Shown: piece by piece, positions 57,416 to 64,000 of the stretch
Position numbering within the stretch: the first letter of the stretch is position 1
Layout of the letters: each line of letters begins with the position of its first letter
Assembly (NCBI GenBank): GCA_963580455.1
Contig: OY756965.1
Coordinates: forward strand, 6,212,501 to 6,276,500
Direction of reading: 5' to 3'
DNA from: Euonymus europaeus
Taxonomy: Eukaryota > Streptophyta > Magnoliopsida > Celastrales > Celastraceae
Length of the DNA stretch: 64,000 bases
Notes under the pieces: model-generated
Database searches by the model: none
Seen by the model: the letters and a program-made list of their open reading frames with translations, nothing else
Told to the model about the DNA's origin: nothing
Position numbers and translations under genes: made by a program

Positions 57416-58479
57416 AGTTTACAAATTTTGCACACAAGAATAGTGAGCATAAGCCACAATTAGTGTATGGAATGAAAGGGAAGAAAATATAGTTCGACAA
57501 TTCAATAATCAAATTACACATTCACATAATTATATTTATTTCTACTTAAGAATTATATATATTCTCCTTTCAAATAAAAAATTAAGCAAGGTTTACCCAT
57601 AAAAATTTATATGCCCATTGGTAAAAGTAGAAATTAATGGGAAGAGATTTCCAATAAAGGGAAATCTAAACCTCCTGCAATAACATTAATCCATAGGGCT
57701 AATTCTCCTCTCTATAACCACAACGTACATGTTACGAAATACAACTTTGGCAACTCTCAAGATTTCACCTTGGCACAAATTGACTTGGGCTAGAAGGAAT
57801 AGTTTATACAATCAAGGCAATAGGATCACATAAAAAGATTTGGGTGTAGAAAGAAAACATCAATCTCTACCTAACTTCATTTTATAAAGAACAGAATAAC
57901 TATAACCTATGCTTCTACACAACACTAGATCATTTACATATTTAAAATGGATTTTGTATCTCACAATTCCACCTTAAAACCTACAAATCAAAAGGAAATC
58001 ATAGAAGATTGATACAGAAAAACGTAAACTTTTCAATGTTTCTCTATTTTAATCTATCATGCTAGTTTATCTAATATAGGGTTTTAGACCAAAATAGATG
58101 GAATAAAAAGGAATAAAACATGTTGGACTTGGTCTGAATATCAACAAAAAAATATGGGAAATGATCTTGATTACTGTCATATTAGATTTAAGATGTAAAG
58201 TATGGAAAAACAATATGAAGCAAGATGAAGCATTCCAAAGTTCCATACATGCCCAAATCCTATTTCAGAAAAGAGTGCAATTCTCTAGACTAAACCAACA
58301 TTGACAGTCGCTGAACAAGACCAATGTGCAAGATGTATTGATGTAAAACTCTAAGGATATGCTTAGCATTTTATTAACGAGTCTATCAGAGATAGAAAAA
58401 GCTCCAATCTAGTGTTACTATAGCAGTCTACCACCAACCAGCATAAGTTGCTAAAAAAAGTCCACACTAATAGCCCATA
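57416..58479. other. Upstream region of the DUF1985/Ulp1 gene, no gene seen
   Basis: AT-rich sequence where the promoter of the - strand gene would lie. I see no convincing promoter motif or coding frame. Confidence 0.5.
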
Positions 58480-58835
58480 AAAATTGCACACTAATAGTCC
58501 ACCAAAACTGCATAACAGAAGGCACAAAAAGCTCAAAAACTGCACACTAAAAACCCATATAATCTGAAAATTGCACAATAATAGGCCATAAAAACTACAC
58601 ACTAATAGTCCATAAAAACTGCACACCAAAACTACATAACATAAGTCACAAGAAGCTCAAAAACTGCACCCCAAAAACCCATATAATCTGAAAATTGCAT
58701 ACTAATAGCCCATAAAAATTGCACACCAAAACTGCATAACGGAAGGCACAAGAAACTCAAAAACTACACAACAAAAACCCTTAAAACCTGAAAATTGCAC
58801 ACCAATAGCCCAGAAAACAACACACCAAAATTTGG
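58440..58835. repeat. Tandem repeat, about 125-bp composite unit
   Basis: Roughly three higher-order units contain the short phrases aatagcccataaaaattgca, caccaaaactgcataac and agctcaaaaactgcac. The minus-strand frame with repeated VCSFYGLL is its read-through. Confidence 0.8.
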
Positions 58836-58920
58836 TTCTCTAATGTCTGAAAATATTAATGATAGATGGAATGCTTCACAGCCACAACAATAAGACAAGT
58901 TTATCGGGCTTACCCATATT

Positions 58921-59500
58921 TTTTTTTTATAAAAGAGGACGACACCTCATAAGTTTATTAATGCCTTCGCTTATGGCGGAGGAATACGGTGGCGACAAGA
59001 TTTAGACCCAAACTCGAAGAGACCAAGCTACTAATAGCCTAACCACAATTGAAGGAAAACAAAAAACCTAGGCACAAGACAACAAAAGAAGGAAAACAAA
59101 GAGAGGCCAAGCTACAACAACCAAAGGAATAGAGACTAACCTAAGGAGGAATAAAAAAGGCATGACGAGCTCAACCAGGAAAATCAATAGAGAAGAAAGA
59201 AGAAAAGACCGAGCCAAAAAGCATTTATCGCAGCCAATATCTGCTCAAAACTGTGACCACACAGCCAACCAAATTGCCGAGCTGCAATAATAGAACAAGA
59301 GTAAAAATCCTTGAGCTTACTCCAGCCTCCTACTTTCGGCAGCCACACCACCACCAACAGCCACCAAACTAACAAAATTCGAGCACCTTTAAACAACAGA
59401 ACCTTCATGCCAAAAAAAGCAAACTCGAAGAAGCCAACCACCCTATAACAAAATCAACTAAGAAAAGCTTCTTACATAAAAGCAAGCAACAAGACAAAAA
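58921..59500 (-). mobile_element. Possible LINE 3' end with A-rich tail
   Basis: On the - strand the segment ends with gtattcctccgccataagcg, then aaggcattaataaacttatg and an A-run at 58921-58930. This is the look of a plant LINE 3' untranslated region with a terminal stem-loop and poly-A. The 85-residue frame at 59184-59441 on the same strand does not match a reverse transcriptase. No TSD was found. Confidence 0.4.
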
Positions 59501-59639
59501 AAAAAGGCCATCAAAGAGTGGGCCATTTTGAAATATAAGCATAAGAGATGAATACAACTCAAACAAAAGATTAGATGCTGGCACTTACCGCAATCAATGC
59601 AAAAATCGTAATGGTGATGGTGAGGAAGGTAGCCTCACT

Positions 59640-59820
59640 GTGAGTAGAAGTATTTTGTAGCCGATGAGATCGCGAGACTTCGGTTGAGAGAGGGAGAGGA
59701 TGTGACCGGAACTTAGGTTGAGAGAGGGTGGGGTTGTAACCTAGTTTTTAATTTTTTTAAGGTTTTTTTTATTTGGAAAATGATTTTGGGGGTTTATGTT
59801 TGGCAAAACCATATGTTAAG
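59640..59820 (-). repeat. Right terminal inverted repeat of the MULE (candidate)
   Basis: The reverse complement of about 59745-59800 aligns with the left end near 33664. It includes the 43-bp segment (59778-59820) that is repeated exactly at 62580-62622. Confidence 0.5.
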
Positions 59821-60120
59821 TGATCGCTTTTTTTAATCACAAATTAAATTCGCGATTAATAATACCAACTGGTTTACACAAATGCAAGAGTACGTGTCGA
59901 TGACAGTAATTAGTGAATGGGATCGAATCACAAGGACTGTATTAACTACTAGCTATCAAGTCACGTGATCTAAAGAACAAATACGAAATTAAAATCAAAC
60001 TTTAATTCAAGAGAAATAAATCTAGCTTTGATCTGGCTTGTCGAATACCTCCCCTTATGAACACAGATTAATATGCAAGCACACAATTTAAGGATTTAAC
60101 GCTGTCAGTCAAAAGGCCTT

Positions 60121-60230
60121 GGTCCAGCTACAGTCAACTAGATTTCCCTAAACAACGATCCTGACTTTGGTCCAGCTACAGTCAACTAGATTTCCCTAAA
60201 CAACGATCCTGACTTTGGTCCAGTTGCAAG
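60121..60230. repeat. 48-bp tandem duplication
   Basis: Units beginning ggtccagctacagtcaacta start at 60121 and 60169, and a third, partial unit starts at 60217. The first two are essentially identical. Confidence 0.9.
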
Positions 60231-60253
60231 ATTTTTTCTTACCATAGGCGTCT

Positions 60254-61801
60254 TGTTATGTCGTTAGTAACAATTTAAAATATACTTACAAATGTACAAT
60301 TAATATATAGTGAACAAGTAAGAGTCGATCCCACAAGGAGTGATGCTAATAGATATATAATCTAACACTTGAATATAATTGATACAATTATAAAAGGGGG
60401 AAAGGGGGGGGGGGGGTTAAATCTTGTAATAGATAAAAATTAAGACAAAGAAATTGATGTTGAGAACAAGAATGAGAATTGATATTAATGAAAACAATAG
60501 CTAAGACTCACAATCCACCACAAAACATTCAAACAATTTATAAGAAATAATAGACTAACAATTTTAACAAGCATATGATGACAACATTCACAACAAGGTT
60601 ATGGCCAAACTCAAGTTGTATGATTCTCTCTTAATTGCATGTAAAGTGTATGGCGTCTACCTCATTACGTGTATTCTTAATCGAAATCTAGCATGGCGTC
60701 TGCATCAATCAACAATCAAGAATTCAATAAGAGCAAAGAGAATATGAATGTCACAAGAATCCTAATACATGGTATTTGTACTTAGGTATTCAAGAATTGA
60801 TTTTTCATAATTCATTTTCAACTGAATTATATGTTGCAAGAAAGAACATATTCAACAAGGCAATTGACCATGTTCTACAACAATTAATTCTAATACATGC
60901 TTCAAAGTTAGCTACTCAAAGAAACACAATACTAGAACTCACATAATATGGAAAAATCAAAATCATCATGCTTGTAGAAATTGAAATCCACACAACTTAT
61001 AAAATTGAAAGCATGCTTAGGGCTTCAAGACAAGCCCTAACTAACAAGAGTTTAGTTATACATAACCAAATAAAACATGAAACATAAAAACATAATTACA
61101 AACACAAGCCTTGTTTTCTTCTTTTCCTTCTCCTCTTTTTGCCTCCAATCCTTCTCCTCTTTCCTTCTTGTCTCCAAGCTCCCCCTCCTAGCTCCTACTC
61201 CTCTCTATTTATAGAGAAAATGAGCACATAGTGGAGGAGTTAGTGCCATCTTTTGGTGGTGGATTGTCCATCAAATTGGTGTGGTGGATTGTCCACTCTT
61301 TGAATGGAAATGGTATCATCAATGACATCAACTTTCAATTACACACTAATCTTGTAACTGCATTCTGGGCATAAACGAAGCTTATTATGAACTCAAACCC
61401 TTCATCAATATTTTAGATACAAATGTGTAGATAATTATGGGCTTTTGAATCACTCAATTTGGACATCAGACGCTCAAGTTATGGGCTTCTAAAGGTCTGG
61501 TCTGCAAACAGAAATTATGCCTCGGATATAACTTCCAAACTTGACTTCAAGGCAACCTTTAGAGGCCCAAATGAACTCCGATTTTTGTGAACCAATACTT
61601 CCTGAAAAGCTTGAAGTGTCCTCTAAAAATTTACTGAAGATCAAATCTCATTCCGACAGCTCTTACTGCCTTTTAACCTGCAAAACATCCAAGAAGATCT
61701 TAAGTACAATAATCTTGAAAATTCAGCTTTTAAGCACAATTTCTTGGCATTGCTTTGGTAGTATTTTAGCACTTTAAGAATGTATATTCTGGCACTTATC
61801 A
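60254..61801. mobile_element. Solo LTR (1548 bp), TSD cgtct
   Basis: It begins TGTTATGTCGTTAGTAAC and ends TTCTGGCACTTATCA, with identical 5-mers cgtct at 60249-60253 and 61802-61806. It contains a G13 run at 60404-60416 beside ggggg, and a gagtcgatcccacaaggagt phrase like those of Athila/Tat LTRs. It is nested inside the 59821-62579 insertion and is therefore younger than it. Confidence 0.9.
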
Positions 61802-62622
61802 CGTCTTGGTTTGGTCTCTCCTAAGAACAAGCTAAGACAAGCATGAGCACTAGGAAATCGACAAACGCACAACCTAGGTTATTATCACCCAAACGATTAT
61901 GTTCACTATTCCCAAAACTTGGATCTTACGCAAGCTCTCGTTACTTCGTCAAACACCGGATCATGGTCAGCCGATTATGTCTGACTAACAATACCTAAAA
62001 TTATGATGTTGATCAGGCATACATAACAATAGGAAATTAACAATCAATCCAGAGAACAAAGAATTAAACCTAGTCTGTTTGTCAATTAAATCTGTGAATA
62101 AGGTTTTGGTACAAGACTTACCAAACCTAGCTAGAAAATAATTTAGCTACGCATAACAATAATATTAAAATCCAGCATCAAAATATACATTGTTCAATTT
62201 CAGTAAAGGAGGAAAAGAATGGATGCTCCAATGTTGCTGTTGATTCTTCTCTCCTTCTTGCCTTTGATTCTCCTTCTTTGTATTCTGTCGTTTCCCCCTG
62301 GTGGCTGTCTGTCCTTTAATCCCTAGGGTTTCTTCTTTAAGTACCAATCCTCTGATCCAATGAGCCCTTGCCATGTCAGCTCAACTTTCGTAAAGAAATA
62401 AATCCGCGTCCTGCAGCCGCGCTCAGGTTGCAAGAATCGGGTTCAGCTCAATTCCAGCTCTTTCATTCCACTTCAGTACCTGTTCACACAAACACCCAAA
62501 AAGAGGTAGAATCTATACCAATACCTATCAAAAATTAACTCTTTTAACACCAATAATTAGGTGCTTTTCAACACCTAACAAATGATTTTGGGGGTTTATG
62601 TTTGGCAAAACCATATGTTAAG

Positions 62623-62925
62623 CCGTTAAAGTTGTATCAGATTTCCTATTGAGCCCCTTAACTGCTATTTGTTCCTATTGAGCCCTCAATCTATGCGACT
62701 GTGATCAAATAAACCCTTACCACGGTGGCCCAGTGTTGCGTGGCTGCACGCGCCACCTATGGTGCGTTCCAACATACTTTTTTTGGTTCCACAAAGTATA
62801 AAAGCTTAAAAAAAATTAAAAATTGAAAAGAAGCTTTTTAGGGTTTCAAATAAACCCCATTTCCATTTCTTCCTCTCATCTCTGCCGCAACTTCTTTCAA
62901 TTCTTTCCTCATCTCATCTCTGCTA
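62623..62925. other. Leader/terminal region of the second MULE
   Basis: Repeated phrases cctattgagccccttaac and cctattgagccctcaatc, then aaataaacccttacc, resemble the terminal inverted repeats of plant MULEs with ggg(c)tc-ttga motifs. The gene start follows at 62926. The partner end is outside the window. Confidence 0.4.
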
Positions 62926-63951
62926 ATGTCGACGACGTCAAATTTTGATGAAGATGAGAGGGATTCTGGAGATGAGTTACCAACATTCGACGATTTACTC
63001 GTTGATGCGGCAGTGCTCAATGAAGAGGATGAAGAAGAGTTGGTTGAAGCGAGGGAAAATGTAAGAAAATACAACCTCCAAGTTAATCTTGCTGCTGAGG
63101 TGAATGTTGATGTTGCAGAGGTGAGTTTGGATGATGTTGAAGTGACTATGACTGATGAAGCTGAAGAGGAAGAAACTGGAGAACAAGCAGAAGGCTCATA
63201 TGACAGTGAAGACAATGCCTATTATCCAAGCGATGATCCAGGGGATTTCATCGTAGATGGTGAGTATTCTGATCCCGAAGAAGTTGGAGAGCCTATAAGA
63301 GTAGTTAGCCTACAACCCAGGTTTGATCCTACCTCTACTATCCCTGTGTTTGCTTTAGGCATGATTTTTGAAAATAACAGACAATTTAAGGAAGCAGTAA
63401 AGGTAATGTTTACCTTCAGTCCTTCAATGGTTCGAATGTGAATTTTTAGGACTCAAAATGTGTTTTATTATTGATAGGGATTGGAGAGTGCCATTGCAGA
63501 ATAGCTTCCAGCATGTGAGCATAGGAGGTGTGCAAGGCATGTCTATCATGCTTGGGCTAAAACGTGGAGAGGAAATGAGAGGAAGATGGCTTTTTGGAGA
63601 GCAGCGAAATCTACTTTCCAGACTCAGTATACTGCTAACAAGGAACATTTGAAGGATTTGGGGCCAGAAAGTGTGGAGGATTTTTTGAAGTACAAAGAGC
63701 CTCGGTGTAAATCCATAATTACAATGTTAGAAGATATTAGGCAGAAAATTATGAAGAGATTTGTAGCAAAAAGGAATATGGTAGAGGGTTAGAAGTCTCA
63801 TATTAGTCCTAGGGTTCAGAAGAAACTAGAGATACTTAAGGAACATAGCTTCAATTGGAATGTGTTGTTCAATGGTGGTGATGGGTATGAGGTCACCAGT
63901 ATTTTTGATGAAGATGATAGACATGTGGTTAGGTTGAATCAGGAAACTTGT
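62926..63951 (+). pseudogene. Second MULE transposase, internally deleted and cut by an LTR
   Basis: The N-terminal frame (62926-63441) is acidic (ELPTFDDLLVD, SDDPGDFIVDGEYSD) and ends in the MuDR-type start FALGMIFENNRQFKEAVK at a possible splice donor (aaggtaatg). The sequence then jumps, within about 60 bases, to the C-terminal part of the catalytic region (about 63473 on): GLESAIAE-stop-LPACEHRRCARHVYHAW, MAFWRAAKSTFQTQ, KEPRCKSIITMLEDIR, MKRFVAKRNM-stop, then SPRVQKKLE and DDRHVVRLNQETC. The DDE core between these is missing. The last cysteine begins the SWIM zinc finger, which the LTR at 63952 interrupts. It is dead. Confidence 0.8.
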
Positions 63952-64000
63952 TGTAACGCCCCGTCCCCTCGAAACACTAATTCTTGGGCTCGTAGTCCAG
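63952..64000 (-). mobile_element. Start of a chromovirus-type LTR, cut by the window end
   Basis: TGTAACGCCCCGTCCCC matches the ends of the LTRs at 25893 and 37464. Strand is by analogy with those copies. The rest lies outside the window. Confidence 0.65.

Larger units (their letters stand above)
33560..59820. mobile_element. Large MULE carrying transposase and DUF1985/Ulp1 protease genes
   Basis: The transposase gene (+) and the Ulp1-type gene (-) converge, as in the known plant MULEs that carry a C48 protease gene (the Kaonashi type). The proposed ends are degenerate terminal inverted repeats: ccccaaaatcatttaacaaa at about 33664 versus the reverse complement of about 59745-59800, which reads ccccaaaatcattttccaaa followed by similar A-rich sequence. 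I could not identify a 9-bp TSD, so the limits are approximate. The element is split by an Athila element and three solo LTRs. Without these insertions it would be roughly 11-12 kb. Confidence 0.65.
59821..62579 (-). mobile_element. 2.76-kb nested LTR insertion between 43-bp direct repeats
   Basis: This stretch separates two identical 43-bp copies (59778-59820, 62580-62622). The right end reads ggtgcttttcaacacctaaca and the left tgttaagtgatcgc, giving TGTTA/TAACA-like ends. Without the inner solo LTR it is about 1.2 kb, the size of an LTR. Phrases such as gatcgaatcacaaggactg are of the kind found in Athila/Tat LTRs. There is no coding sequence; 61541-61777 and 62165-62374 are unremarkable frames. 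Confidence 0.55.

Noticed and set aside
58363..58629. Minus-strand frame with repeated VCSFYGLL, like a membrane protein
   Set aside because: Produced by the tandem repeat at 58440-58835.
60404..60416. G13 run as a polypurine tract
   Set aside because: It lies inside a solo LTR with its own TSD, not next to an LTR start.

Overview
This is a eukaryotic nuclear window, almost certainly from a dicot plant genome, made nearly entirely of nested transposable elements. The evidence is a plant Athila-type Ty3/gypsy retrotransposon primed by tRNA-Asp, chromovirus LTRs, two Mutator-like (MULE) transposase genes, a MULE-borne DUF1985/Ulp1 protease gene, and at least six LTRs standing alone between 5-bp target-site duplications (TSDs). 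I see no intact host gene, no rRNA or tRNA gene and no CRISPR array. The sequence is AT-rich and looks like pericentromeric or otherwise heterochromatic DNA.

Layout. Bases 1 to about 30467 are one decayed Athila-like element: gag pieces at 1-465, gag tail and protease at 3010-4020, a 3' region, a partial LTR at 6444 and a fuller LTR at 29340-30467. It is broken by an LTR-like insertion (387-3009), by a roughly 18.7-kb block of giant inverted repeats (about 6684-25412), and by a chromovirus remnant (25893-29047) whose far end carries two tRNA-derived, SINE-like promoter units. Within the inverted-repeat block, 13464-25412 forms a palindrome with about 4.5-kb arms around a 1.4-kb spacer. Its right arm holds a solo LTR (20278-21758).

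Bases 30468 to about 33560 hold no recognisable gene. From about 33560 to 59820 lies a large MULE of the kind that carries both a transposase and a Ulp1-like (C48) cysteine protease gene. The transposase gene (+ strand, about 35417-40780) and the DUF1985/Ulp1 gene (- strand, 57415 down to 41950) converge. Both are broken by stops, frameshifts and insertions. A young Athila element (43728-54305) with an intact 1871-residue Gag-Pol frame sits inside an exon of the Ulp1 gene. Solo LTRs interrupt the transposase intron or leader (34465-35042), its coding region (37464-39550) and the DUF1985 exon (55365-56835). Introns of both MULE genes are filled with a minisatellite built on GGTTGAGAAC, always in the sense direction of the gene.

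The right end (59821-64000) has a 2.76-kb nested LTR insertion flanked by 43-bp perfect direct repeats. It then has a second MULE transposase pseudogene, cut at its SWIM zinc finger by another chromovirus-type LTR that runs off the window.

Function. Only the young Athila copy has a full-length open frame, and even there the second catalytic Asp of integrase is Asn and the Gag zinc-knuckle His is Arg. It is probably not autonomous for integration. The most notable items are the sense-oriented intronic arrays, the giant palindrome, the integrase-defective young element and the SINE-like promoter pair.
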